Below are positions 1 to 7,575 of a stretch of DNA of 18,627 nt, one piece after another. The stretch's first letter is position 1. Each line of letters begins with the position of its first letter. The DNA is from an uncultured Bacteroidales bacterium (GTDB taxonomy: Bacteria; Bacteroidota; Bacteroidia; Bacteroidales; Paludibacteraceae), in NCBI GenBank assembly GCA_937910305.1, contig CALEPS010000142.1, positions 1-18,627 on the forward strand. The letters run 5' to 3'. The notes beneath the pieces were generated by a model. The model was not told the DNA's origin. It searched no databases and worked only from the letters and a program-made list of their open reading frames with translations. A program made the translations under genes and the position numbers.

Positions 1-786
1 CGGACCGAGGATATACCAGTCAATGCCGTTGAGTGCCGCATACATAATCCATATACCCCACCAGAACTGAATCTCACCGAAATAGTTTGGATGACGACCG
101 TGTTTCCATAGTCCCACATTGCATACTTTGCCCGGATGGGCTGCACGAAAATCATGGCTCTGTTTGTCAGCTATGAGTTGGATGGTTGCGGAAGAAAGGC
201 AGACGATGAAACCAAAGAAAAGAAGGGCTAACCCCACCCCTGCCCTCCCCTCAAGGGAGGGAGTATAGTTCGCTGATATGTCAAATAATTTCAGTCCCGG
301 GAGCATGGCAGCAAAGACATCAAGCGTAGGAACCATATTGAGCCCGAAGAAATTGATGAGATGGAAAAGGGCGGGATGAAGCGAACGGTACTTGGTATAG
401 CGCCAGTCCTCATGGGCGATACCTTTGAAAGTGATTGCCCAGTTGCGCGTCAGCCGCCATCCCCAATACCACGAAGCGACAAGCAGCAGTATTACCGGCA
501 GCGACCATACACCCATATAGAACGCCCATAGCAGGAATGCCACCGGCGGGAAGACACTCCAATAGGGATCATAGACCGACACGTTCTCATAGAGCAGCCC
601 GAACGCCCATACCACGACAGTTGCCACTACGTCGGCAAGGAACAACCCCACCCATGCCCTCCCCTCAAGGGAGGGTAAAAATTGCATCAACAAGTGAAAT
701 ACCAGCCAGCCAATAATTCCGGCGAGGACATAGATAGCCGCGATAAGCGCTATACTACCCCATTTCGAGTAAGACCGTTTCATCAT
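1..786 (-). CDS. DUF1295 / steroid 5-alpha-reductase-like membrane protein (3' end outside window)
   Basis: An open frame of 262 codons runs from ATG at 786 (tandem ATGATG; 783 is the alternative start) to the window edge without a stop. It encodes a multi-helix membrane protein with the family signature near the end, GLWKHGRHPNYFGEIQFWWG, which is typical of DUF1295 and isoprenylcysteine methyltransferase/steroid-reductase-like proteins. The segment YDPYWSVFP is also typical of DUF1295. Exact substrate unknown; a lipid-modifying or reducing membrane enzyme is inferred from the family. Two PSLEGRAxVGL peptides (residues 38-48 and 176-186) are encoded by palindromic repeats that lie between hydrophobic helices and keep the frame. 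The gene is divergent from the CDF gene and has its own sigma-ABfr promoter at 805-836. About 30 C-terminal residues are probably missing beyond the window. Confidence 0.88.
   Translation of the reverse strand, partial: MMKRSYSKWGSIALIAAIYVLAGIIGWLVFHLLMQFLPSLEGRAWVGLFLADVVATVVVWAFGLLYENVSVYDPYWSVFPPVAFLLWAFYMGVWSLPVILLLVASWYWGWRLTRNWAITFKGIAHEDWRYTKYRSLHPALFHLINFFGLNMVPTLDVFAAMLPGLKLFDISANYTPSLEGRAGVGLALLFFGFIVCLSSATIQLIADKQSHDFRAAHPGKVCNVGLWKHGRHPNYFGEIQFWWGIWIMYAALNGIDWYILGP
230..261 (+). repeat. Palindromic GC-rich element, copy A (in-frame in DUF1295 gene)
   Basis: A 32-bp element starts AACCCCACCCC and contains an inverted repeat CCCTCCC (243-249) / GGGAGGG (255-261) with loop CTCAA. 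It matches copy B at 644-675 in 31 of 32 bases. Read on the minus strand it encodes PSLEGRAGVGL, residues 176-186 of the DUF1295 protein, just before a hydrophobic helix (ALLFFGFIVCL). The frame is kept. Related elements on the same strand lie in lysS. Confidence 0.9.
644..675 (+). repeat. Palindromic GC-rich element, copy B (in-frame in DUF1295 gene)
   Basis: The same 32-bp element as at 230-261 with one substitution (base 654, C to A). The stem is CCCTCCC (657-663) / GGGAGGG (669-675) with loop CTCAA (664-668). On the minus strand it encodes PSLEGRAWVGL, residues 38-48, between the first and second hydrophobic helices of the DUF1295 protein. Both copies are in the same orientation and read in the same codon phase. 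Confidence 0.9.
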
Positions 787-804
787 TTATAGTGATTTTC
801 GGCG

Positions 805-836
805 CAAAGATACTACAAATCTTGCATATATGCAAA
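805..836 (-). promoter_or_regulatory. sigma-ABfr-type promoter of the DUF1295 gene
   Basis: On the minus strand TATCTTTG (812-805) fits TAnnTTTG, and a TTTG (836-833) lies 20 bases upstream. The start codon at 786 follows after a short leader of roughly 10-15 bases. The upstream box overlaps the palindrome shared with the divergent promoter. Confidence 0.75.
822..835. promoter_or_regulatory. 14-bp perfect palindrome spanning both divergent -33 boxes
   Basis: TTGCATATATGCAA is identical to its reverse complement. Its two ends supply the TTG upstream box for the + promoter and for the - promoter. It may be a repressor or metal-sensor operator controlling both genes, or simply two promoter boxes that happen to be symmetric. 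A similar but imperfect TTTGCATATAT occurs in the Na/Pi promoter, so part of the sequence may be general promoter context. Confidence 0.5.
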
Positions 837-852
837 AAAAAGTGTAACTTTG
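822..852 (+). promoter_or_regulatory. sigma-ABfr-type promoter of the CDF gene
   Basis: TAACTTTG (845-852) fits TAnnTTTG, with TTG (822-824) 20 bases upstream. Transcription would start near 858, which rules out the in-frame TTG at 850 as the CDF start and supports ATG 880. Confidence 0.75.
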
Positions 853-879
853 CAGTCGATTTCGGAAATATACTACATT

Positions 880-1785
880 ATGTCACACCATCACCACGAA
901 CACGCGGCTCCTCAAACAACGGACAAGCGCATGAGGAAAATCCTGATTATCAGCATTGTACTAAACCTATTGTTTGTAGCCATAGAAGCCGGTATAGGCA
1001 TCTGGAAAAACAGCCTGTCGCTGCTGAGCGATGCAGGTCATAACCTAAGCGATGTATTTTCACTGGCTTTGGTTCTAATCGGTTTTTACCTTGCCCGTCG
1101 CGCGGCAAACAGCCATTACACCTATGGATATAAAAAATCTACTATTCTGATCTCTTTACTGAATGCTCTACTGCTATTAGTTGCCGTTGGTATCATTATT
1201 GCCGAGAGCGTTCACAAACTCCGCACTCCGACGGCAATAGACGGTGCGGCGATATCCTGGACGGCCGGTATAGGAATACTGGTGAACGGGATCACCACCC
1301 TTCTCCTTTTGCGCGGCCAGCAGAATGATTTGAACATTCGCGGTGCCTTTCTGCATATGGCAGCAGATACGATGGTGAGCGCAGGCGTTGTTATCAGCGG
1401 AATCATTATTGCCTTTACCGGATGGTATATCATTGATCCGATTATCAGTCTGGTTATCGCATTGGTAATCCTGATCAGTACATGGGAGTTGTTGCACGAC
1501 AGTGTCCGGCTGGCTTTGGACGGCGTGCCGGAGGACGTAGATATAGACCATCTGCGCGAGCACATAGTAGCCCTGCCTCATGTGGTGGAGGTACATCATA
1601 TCCATGTATGGGCGATGAGTACTACTGAAAATGCCCTGACAGCGCATGTCGTAGTAGATGACATGCAGCATGCCCACGAAGCCGTTCAGCAAATAAAACA
1701 GACTCTAATTCATGAAGGAATCACTCATGTTACCTTGGAGACAGAGACACAGGATGACATGTGCGAAGAAAAAGATTGTCCTTAA
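880..1785 (+). CDS. czcD: Cation diffusion facilitator (Zn/Co/Cd exporter, CzcD type)
   Basis: A 301-aa inner-membrane metal/proton antiporter exporting divalent cations, probably zinc. It has a His-rich N-terminus (MSHHHHEH), six predicted helices, and the paired metal-site motifs HNLSD (H54, D58) in helix 2 and HMAAD (H159, D163) in helix 5, the HD-HD pattern of zinc-type CDFs. The cytoplasmic C-terminal domain contains HHIHVWAMS and ends in a Cys/acid tail (CEEKDCP). ATG 880 is chosen because the in-frame TTG at 850 overlaps the promoter and the His-rich start is typical. The divergent promoter carries a palindrome that could bind a metal sensor. It lies 84 bases upstream of the efflux cluster and may be cotranscribed with it, since I see no clear promoter in between. 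Confidence 0.93.
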   Translation: MSHHHHEHAAPQTTDKRMRKILIISIVLNLLFVAIEAGIGIWKNSLSLLSDAGHNLSDVFSLALVLIGFYLARRAANSHYTYGYKKSTILISLLNALLLLVAVGIIIAESVHKLRTPTAIDGAAISWTAGIGILVNGITTLLLLRGQQNDLNIRGAFLHMAADTMVSAGVVISGIIIAFTGWYIIDPIISLVIALVILISTWELLHDSVRLALDGVPEDVDIDHLREHIVALPHVVEVHHIHVWAMSTTENALTAHVVVDDMQHAHEAVQQIKQTLIHEGITHVTLETETQDDMCEEKDCP

Positions 1786-1869
1786 GCTTTCTGGCACACT
1801 TTTTGTGACTAAACGGAGGCTTTAAAAATTGATATATACATGCCTAATCGGCAAAAAGGACAAATAATT

Positions 1870-3357
1870 ATGAACTATTGTAAACTATGGATTGTCATTC
1901 TGGCAGTCAGTTGCTATTCTGCCTCCTTATCAGCAGGTGATACTATCCGATATACCTTAGCCTCCTGCCGCGAGATGGCCTTATCCAACGGAGCTACGAG
2001 CCGTTCGAGCCAGGAAGCACTCAAGGCTGCAGAATATAACCGCAAAGCAGCTTTGGCGGCTATGTTCCCCCGTGTGACCGCAAACGGCGCATACATGTGG
2101 AACTCCGAGAAACTGCACATGCTTGCCAACCAGACCCAGTTCAATCTGGGTGTTGCAGGCGTTAACCCGGACGGAAGTTCGTATTTCAACTGGTCTCCCG
2201 AATCCGCATTAGGGCGTCTGGCAACAGATCTGGAAGGCAGCCCGCTCCAACAACCGGTGATGGATATTCAGAATGAAGCGGGTCAGCAGATAGCCAACGC
2301 CTACCAGCAAGTATACAACACCATGACTGTTGATATGACCCATGTTGTGGTAGCCCACGTAGGCGTGACACAACCGATCTACACAGGCGGCAGGCTGCTA
2401 CAGATGTATCGCATCGCGCAGTCAGCCGAACGCGTAGCAGCATTGGAAGCGGGCACCAAGCATGACAATGTGATAGCCGCGGTGGATGAAGCCTATTGGC
2501 GCGTCGTATCCGTAGAGCAGAAGCATCTGCTGGCAGACAACTATTTCCGTCTGCTATGCAAACTGGAGAGCGACGTGACGGAACTGGTGAATGAAGGTCT
2601 TGCCACTCAATCCGACCTACTGAAAGTGCGGACCAAAAGAGGAGAAGCAGAAGTAAAGAAACTGCAAGCAGAAAACGGTCTGACCCTCTCCCGCATGGCT
2701 CTGGCACAAATATGCGGTCTGCCATTGGGTTCCGTATTTACGCTGGATGAGACAGGTCTGGACGAGACCCATTTGGCAGCCGACACTATTGACGCCGCTT
2801 CGGCAGCCGCTAACCGGAAAGAGCTACAACTGGCAGAAGAAGCCGAGATAGTAGCCCGAAGCACTGCCAAAATGACAGCAGCAGGTTTGCAACCGACAAT
2901 CGTAGCTTCCGCCGGCTATCTCTATACCAACCCCTATGCCGAGAACGGCATCAAGAACGACTGGAAAGGTCACGGATTTTTCTCAGCCGGCGTAGTAGTG
3001 AATATCCCTATTGCGCACGCGGACGACATCTTACGGTACAAGGCCGCCAAACATGCCGCCAAAGCGGTTGCGCTGCGAGCAGAAGAGACACGCGAGATGC
3101 TCACCCTGCAAACCACACAAGCCAACCAGAAACTGATGGAGGCACAGCAGAAAATATCTCTGGCGAAATTGACCTGTAAAAATGCAGCAGAAGTGCTGCG
3201 TATGGCAGAAGAGTCGTTTGCCTCCGGCATGATTTCATCATCCGAGCTGATGCAGGCACAGACCGCCTGGCTGGCGGCGGCTACGGATCTGGTAGATGCC
3301 GAAACGGAAGCCAAAGTACAAGAGACCATGCTCCGCAAATATACAGGGAAGTTATAA
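1870..3357 (+). CDS. TolC-family outer-membrane efflux protein
   Basis: A 495-aa protein with a signal peptide (hydrophobic stretch LWIVILAVSCYSASLSA) followed by a mature chain rich in Ala/Glu/Leu heptads, consistent with the long helical hairpins of the TolC/OEP family. The repeated halves each contain an LxxAxxxNxxL-like helix start and a G-rich strand region (THVVVAHVGVTQPIYTGGRL; FFSAGVVVNIPI). It would form the outer-membrane channel for the HlyD adaptor and ABC-2 permeases that follow. ATG 1870 is preferred over ATG 1840 because it starts directly at the signal peptide and has AAAAAGGA about 9 bases upstream; the upstream 10 residues are polar and unlike a signal sequence. Confidence 0.93.
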   Translation: MNYCKLWIVILAVSCYSASLSAGDTIRYTLASCREMALSNGATSRSSQEALKAAEYNRKAALAAMFPRVTANGAYMWNSEKLHMLANQTQFNLGVAGVNPDGSSYFNWSPESALGRLATDLEGSPLQQPVMDIQNEAGQQIANAYQQVYNTMTVDMTHVVVAHVGVTQPIYTGGRLLQMYRIAQSAERVAALEAGTKHDNVIAAVDEAYWRVVSVEQKHLLADNYFRLLCKLESDVTELVNEGLATQSDLLKVRTKRGEAEVKKLQAENGLTLSRMALAQICGLPLGSVFTLDETGLDETHLAADTIDAASAAANRKELQLAEEAEIVARSTAKMTAAGLQPTIVASAGYLYTNPYAENGIKNDWKGHGFFSAGVVVNIPIAHADDILRYKAAKHAAKAVALRAEETREMLTLQTTQANQKLMEAQQKISLAKLTCKNAAEVLRMAEESFASGMISSSELMQAQTAWLAAATDLVDAETEAKVQETMLRKYTGKL

Positions 3358-3386
3358 GTTGCTATTCGAAATTTTCTATCAATAAT

Positions 3387-4376
3387 ATGAATAAAGAAAA
3401 AGAAGGAAGTCTGCTATTGGGTCTGGTGGCCCTTTTAGCAGTAGTGATTGTAGTGGCATTAGTGGGTGTTTTTGCCTTACAACCGGAGGAGACTCTCATT
3501 CAAGGAGAGTCAGAGGCAACAGAATACCGTGTGTCCGGCAAAGTCCCGGGACGAATAGAGATGTTTCTTTATGAAGAAGGAGACCAAGTTCACAAAGGCG
3601 ACACACTGGTAATCATTTATTCGCCGGAGGTGGAAGCCAAGAAAGAGCAGGCTCTGGCCGCCCGTGACATGGCAGAAGCCGTAAACCAGAAAGCGAAAAA
3701 CGGAGCCCAACGCGAACAAATAACCGGAGCGTATGAGTTATACCAGAAAGCCAAAGCCGGCGAAGAAATCTACCGCAAGAGTTATGAGCGTGTGCAACGA
3801 TTGTACGACAAGGGAGTAGTCTCCGCCCAGAAGCGCGACGAAGTGGAAGCGCAATACAAAGCCGCAACCGCTACCGTGCGTGCAGCCAGAAGCCAATACG
3901 ACATGGCTCTCTCCGGGGCGCGCGTAGAAGACAAAGCAGCCGCTGAAGCCCAGGTAGCCAGAGTAGATGCCATATTGAAAGAAGTGGCAGCCGCGGAAGC
4001 GGAACGCTATCTGCTCTCTCCATGCGACGGCGAGGTGAGCGAGTTATTCCCCAAAGTAGGCGAACTGGTGGGGCAAGGAAGTCCGGTTATGGCGATCGTC
4101 GATCTGAACGATGTATGGTTCACATTCTCCGTACGCGAAGACATGCTCTCCCGTTTTGCTGTAGGCAGCGCGATTGAAGTCCGGATTCCCGCTCTGGGCG
4201 AGACCTGCTATCCGCTGACCGTGACACATATCAAAGCGATGGGAACCTATGCCACCTGGCGCAGCACGAAACAAAACGGCGGCTATGATGTCCGCACCTT
4301 CGATGTCAAATGCCGCCCGCTGGCGCAGATTCCTAATCTGCGACCGGGAATGACGGCATTGGTGGTTGAAAATTGA
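3387..4376 (+). CDS. HlyD-family periplasmic adaptor (membrane fusion protein)
   Basis: A 329-aa protein with one N-terminal membrane anchor (about residues 9-31), then a split biotinyl/lipoyl-type domain (RVSGKVPGRIEMFLYEEGDQ and later YLLSPCDGEVSELFPKVGE), a central coiled-coil hairpin rich in Ala, Lys and Glu, and a beta-barrel region ending LRPGMTALVVEN. It should link the inner-membrane permeases to the TolC-like channel. It lies 29 bases after tolC. The last three residues and the stop codon fall in a TTGANNN heptad array (4365-4392), so the natural C-terminus may have been altered. Confidence 0.92.
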   Translation: MNKEKEGSLLLGLVALLAVVIVVALVGVFALQPEETLIQGESEATEYRVSGKVPGRIEMFLYEEGDQVHKGDTLVIIYSPEVEAKKEQALAARDMAEAVNQKAKNGAQREQITGAYELYQKAKAGEEIYRKSYERVQRLYDKGVVSAQKRDEVEAQYKAATATVRAARSQYDMALSGARVEDKAAAEAQVARVDAILKEVAAAEAERYLLSPCDGEVSELFPKVGELVGQGSPVMAIVDLNDVWFTFSVREDMLSRFAVGSAIEVRIPALGETCYPLTVTHIKAMGTYATWRSTKQNGGYDVRTFDVKCRPLAQIPNLRPGMTALVVEN

Positions 4377-4392
4377 CGGTTGAGAGTTGAAA
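4365..4392 (+). repeat. Four TTGANNN-type heptads across the hlyD/permease junction
   Basis: Four consecutive 7-mers (GTTGAAA, ATTGACG, GTTGAGA, GTTGAAA) share the TTGA core. They include the stop codon of the HlyD gene (4374-4376) and the TTG start codon used for the next gene (4387). A second TTGANNN array lies at 14762-14784. Confidence 0.65.
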
Positions 4393-5562
4393 GAGATTTT
4401 CAGAAACATATGGCATGTGATGCGACGGGAGGTACACCAGATGTTTGCCCGTCCGCTTTATATGTTTGCATCAGTGGGTGTAATGCTGCTCTCTACATTC
4501 TTTTTCCTCACGTTGATGCGGAGAGGCTCTGCAGAGAAAATGCCTATTGCAGTTGTCGATCTGGACCAGACCTCCATCTCCAGACGGTTATGCCACGAGA
4601 TGCAGGCCACTCCTTCAGTAGATATCTGCCTCATCACTTCTTCCTACCCGGAAGCCCGCGAAGCAATGCAACAGGGTCATGTGTATGGCATCTTTGTTAT
4701 TCCGGACGGTTTCTACGATGATTTGGTTGCTTTCAAACGTCCCAAGATGGATTTCTATGTCACAAACGCTTATACCGTAGGTGGCAACACCGCCTATAAA
4801 CAGATGCTCACAATGGTCAACCTCACCTCCGGCGCATTCCAACGCGAAGTACTGCGCAAGAAAGGTCTTCCGGATGACGTGATTATGCATCGTATCCAAC
4901 CGCTGACCATCGAAGGACATATGATTGCCAACCCATGGGGGAACTACTCTGTGTATCTCGTAAGCACAATTTTACCGGGTATATTAGGATTGATCTGCAT
5001 AATGCTGACCATCTTCGCCATCGGGTACGAATTGAAGATGCGCACTTCCCGCGAGTGGCTTCGCACAGCCGGCGGCAACTATACCGTAGCCATGATAGGC
5101 AAACTGATACCCTATACTGTTATTTATCTGGTACTGGGAATAGGGTGTCATTTGATACTCTACCGTTTTGCAGGATTTCCGGTTTACGGCAGTCATTCAC
5201 GGTTGCTTTTCGGACTGCTGCTGTATATCATGGCCATGGAGGCGATGGGTATCTTCCTGATAGGATGTCTGCCCACGTTACGCGATGCAATCTCCATTGG
5301 AGCACTGTATTCCATGCTGGGTTTTTCCTTGTCCGGTTTCACCTATCCGGTGATGAACATGCTACCCCCTGTACAGGCGCTCAGTTATCTGGAGCCTTTG
5401 AGGCATTATTACCTGATTTACGTCAATGAAGCGCTGATGTGCGCGCCCACTATCAACAGCCTGGTTCCTGCCCTCTCGCTATGCGCTTTCATGCTCCTTT
5501 CGCTAGCCATAGCGCCAAGACTGCACAAGGCATTGATTTACCAAAATTATCCGCTGAAATAA
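4387..5562 (+). CDS. ABC-2 type transporter permease (first of pair)
   Basis: A 391-aa inner-membrane permease of the ABC2_membrane_3/YhhJ type: one N-terminal helix (LYMFASVGVMLLSTFFFLTLM), a large extracytoplasmic domain starting IAVVDLDQTSISRRL, then about five C-terminal helices with the conserved LSGFTYPVMNMLPPVQ and YLEPLRHYYLIY segments. The start is TTG 4387 (KEIFRNIWHVMRRE follows, typical of the family); the next in-frame ATG is 4420, which would drop part of the amphipathic N-terminus. The TTG lies in a heptad array that may have replaced an original ATG. It pairs with the next permease. No ABC ATPase gene is in the window, so energy source or partner is unresolved. Confidence 0.9.
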   Translation: MKEIFRNIWHVMRREVHQMFARPLYMFASVGVMLLSTFFFLTLMRRGSAEKMPIAVVDLDQTSISRRLCHEMQATPSVDICLITSSYPEAREAMQQGHVYGIFVIPDGFYDDLVAFKRPKMDFYVTNAYTVGGNTAYKQMLTMVNLTSGAFQREVLRKKGLPDDVIMHRIQPLTIEGHMIANPWGNYSVYLVSTILPGILGLICIMLTIFAIGYELKMRTSREWLRTAGGNYTVAMIGKLIPYTVIYLVLGIGCHLILYRFAGFPVYGSHSRLLFGLLLYIMAMEAMGIFLIGCLPTLRDAISIGALYSMLGFSLSGFTYPVMNMLPPVQALSYLEPLRHYYLIYVNEALMCAPTINSLVPALSLCAFMLLSLAIAPRLHKALIYQNYPLK

Positions 5563-6791
5563 TGCTACACTTTCTAAACCATATATGGCTTCAATTAAAA
5601 GAGACCGGATGGGTTTTCACCATTGAGTTGAGACGTATCTTCCGGGACCCTGGAGTAATGGTGATATTCATTTTAGCCACATTGGCCTATCCGTTCCTAT
5701 ACAAGGCTATCTACTGGCGTGAACAGATCACCGATATCCCCGTAGCCGTAGTAGATCTGAGCCGATCACAGGAGAGTCGCGAGTTTCTCCATCGCTGGAA
5801 TGCAGCGCCGGATATAAAGTTAGCCTACACCTGCGCCTCGATGGGGGAAGCAGAACAATTGCTGCGAGACCAGAAAGTTCACGGAATCATTTATTTCCCG
5901 CATGACTATGCAGCGCAGTTGGCAGACCCGCTCGGTCAGGCACATATCTCACTGTATTGCGACATGAGTTCCTTCCTCTATATGAAGGGAATCTATCTCA
6001 GTTGCAATCAAGTAATGCTGGAATCCATGCGCAACATCCAGATTGACCGCTATGAGCAAATGGGCATGGACAAGGAGTTTGCCTGGGCATTGGTGCAAGA
6101 CGCCCCCTACTCGGAGACCGCGCTTTTCACCCCTACCGGAGGCTATGGCTCCTTCCTTATTCCTGCCGTATTGGTATTGATTCTCCATCAGACGCTACTG
6201 TTCGGCATCTGTATGCTTGGCGGAACCGCGCGCGAGGAGAACAAGCAACTATTCCGTATCCCCGGCAGGCGGCGCGGCTGGTCGGCTCTACGTATCGTAT
6301 TAGGAAGGGCTGCCGCATATTTTGTAATCTATTACGCTTTGGCGGCTATCTTGTTGATAGCACTTCCCAGGCTCTTCGATCTGCCTCATATAGGCGCAGT
6401 AGGAGACTTGCTACGGTTTATAGTACCCTATTTGCTGGCTACTATTTTCTTTTCCATGTGCGTCAGTGTATTTATCCGGAACCGTGAATCGGGTTTGGTA
6501 TTGCTGATTTCAAGTTCATTGATTTTCCTTTTCATGGCCGGCATATCATGGCCTAAAGAGATGATTCCCGATGCATGGAGATATCTCTCATATGCCATTC
6601 CTTACACTGCCGGAGCAAACGGATTCATACATATCTCCTCCATGGGTGCTTCCCTATGGACAACCCGCATGGAATATGATACTCTCTGGATACTAACCGG
6701 TGTATATTTTATACTGGCATGCTGTCTCTTGTTTATCACAGGATGGCTCCATGAACGCACAGAACGCCAACAATCACTTGCCCATAACTGA
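5562..6791 (+). CDS. ABC-2 type transporter permease (second of pair)
   Basis: A 409-aa paralogue of the preceding permease with the same architecture: an N-terminal helix (VMVIFILATLAYPFLYKAIYW), an extracytoplasmic domain beginning IPVAVVDLSRSQESREF, and a C-terminal block of helices including FIVPYLLATIFFSMCVSVFI and FMAGISWPKEMIP. The start ATG at 5562 overlaps the previous stop (TAATG), suggesting translational coupling and a heterodimeric permease. Longer in-frame starts (from 5439) would read inside the previous gene and are not supported. Substrate unknown; a drug, lipid or bile-salt-like compound is a family-based guess. Confidence 0.9.
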   Translation: MLHFLNHIWLQLKETGWVFTIELRRIFRDPGVMVIFILATLAYPFLYKAIYWREQITDIPVAVVDLSRSQESREFLHRWNAAPDIKLAYTCASMGEAEQLLRDQKVHGIIYFPHDYAAQLADPLGQAHISLYCDMSSFLYMKGIYLSCNQVMLESMRNIQIDRYEQMGMDKEFAWALVQDAPYSETALFTPTGGYGSFLIPAVLVLILHQTLLFGICMLGGTAREENKQLFRIPGRRRGWSALRIVLGRAAAYFVIYYALAAILLIALPRLFDLPHIGAVGDLLRFIVPYLLATIFFSMCVSVFIRNRESGLVLLISSSLIFLFMAGISWPKEMIPDAWRYLSYAIPYTAGANGFIHISSMGASLWTTRMEYDTLWILTGVYFILACCLLFITGWLHERTERQQSLAHN

Positions 6792-6792
6792 T

Positions 6793-7575
6793 ATGAAACA
6801 ACATTTTGCATTGGTCACCGGCGCATCGTCGGGAATCGGACTTGAGTTTGCGCGCCAACTGGCGGCGCGCGGATACAATCTGCTGATAGTCAGCAATGAA
6901 GAAGCTATTCATGATCGCGCAGAGGAACTGCGCGAGGCATTCAGCCCTCAGCTTTCAGTTATTCCTCTTGTGATGGATCTGAGTCTCCAGTCATCTGCGC
7001 GCGAACTATATGAATATACGCGCACACAGGAGATAGAGGTGGAAGTGCTGGTTAACAATGCCGGCGTTTATCACGACCGGGACATACTGGATGACAGCGA
7101 GGCATTCACCTCCCTTATTCTCAACCTGCATATGTACACACCTGCTATGCTGTGTTATCTGTTCGGTCAAGACATGCGTGCCCGCAAGCACGGATATATC
7201 CTCAATGTATGCTCGGTGACCAGCAAGATCGTTGCACAGCGTCTCGGTACCTACGCATCCACCAAATCATTCCTGGCGGCATTCACCCGTTCGCTGCATA
7301 TTGAGTTAAAACCTTATGGCGTGTACGTAACTAATGTCAGTCCCGGCGCGGTAGATACCGGATTATTCAACATCAGACCGTGGATGACAAAAGCGGGCAA
7401 ATGTCTTGGCATCATCGTCTCGCCGGAGACATTGGCTCGCAGAGGTCTCCGCGCGCTCTTCCACGGGCGAAGCAAAGTGACCATTCCTGCTGTATTCTGG
7501 CATATACTGACATTTATCATTCTCCTGATCCCTACATGGCTTTTACGCCTGATCAGGAGGCTTGGCTGGTTCTGA
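6793..7575 (+). CDS. Short-chain dehydrogenase/reductase (SDR)
   Basis: A 260-aa NAD(P)-dependent oxidoreductase. The nucleotide-binding motif TGASSGIG is at residues 9-16, NNAG at 88-91, the catalytic Ser near residue 141 (NVCSVTSK) and YASTK at 154-158, i.e. the complete SDR active site. The C-terminus is strongly hydrophobic (FIILLIPTWLLRLIRR), so the protein may sit on the membrane. Similar proteins are often annotated as acyl-reducing or DltE-like SDRs; the substrate cannot be told. ATG 6793 follows the permease stop by one base; an upstream in-frame Met (MNAQ) lies within the permease gene and is less likely. Confidence 0.9.
   Translation: MKQHFALVTGASSGIGLEFARQLAARGYNLLIVSNEEAIHDRAEELREAFSPQLSVIPLVMDLSLQSSARELYEYTRTQEIEVEVLVNNAGVYHDRDILDDSEAFTSLILNLHMYTPAMLCYLFGQDMRARKHGYILNVCSVTSKIVAQRLGTYASTKSFLAAFTRSLHIELKPYGVYVTNVSPGAVDTGLFNIRPWMTKAGKCLGIIVSPETLARRGLRALFHGRSKVTIPAVFWHILTFIILLIPTWLLRLIRRLGWF

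Noticed and set aside
435..716. A 93-codon + strand frame within the DUF1295 gene
   Set aside because: The minus-strand frame is open throughout and carries a clear family signature; the + frame is Pro/Arg-rich shadow sequence.
850..879. TTG at 850 as the start of the CDF protein
   Set aside because: It overlaps the TAnnTTTG promoter box and would lie upstream of the predicted transcription start; ATG 880 begins the usual His-rich N-terminus.
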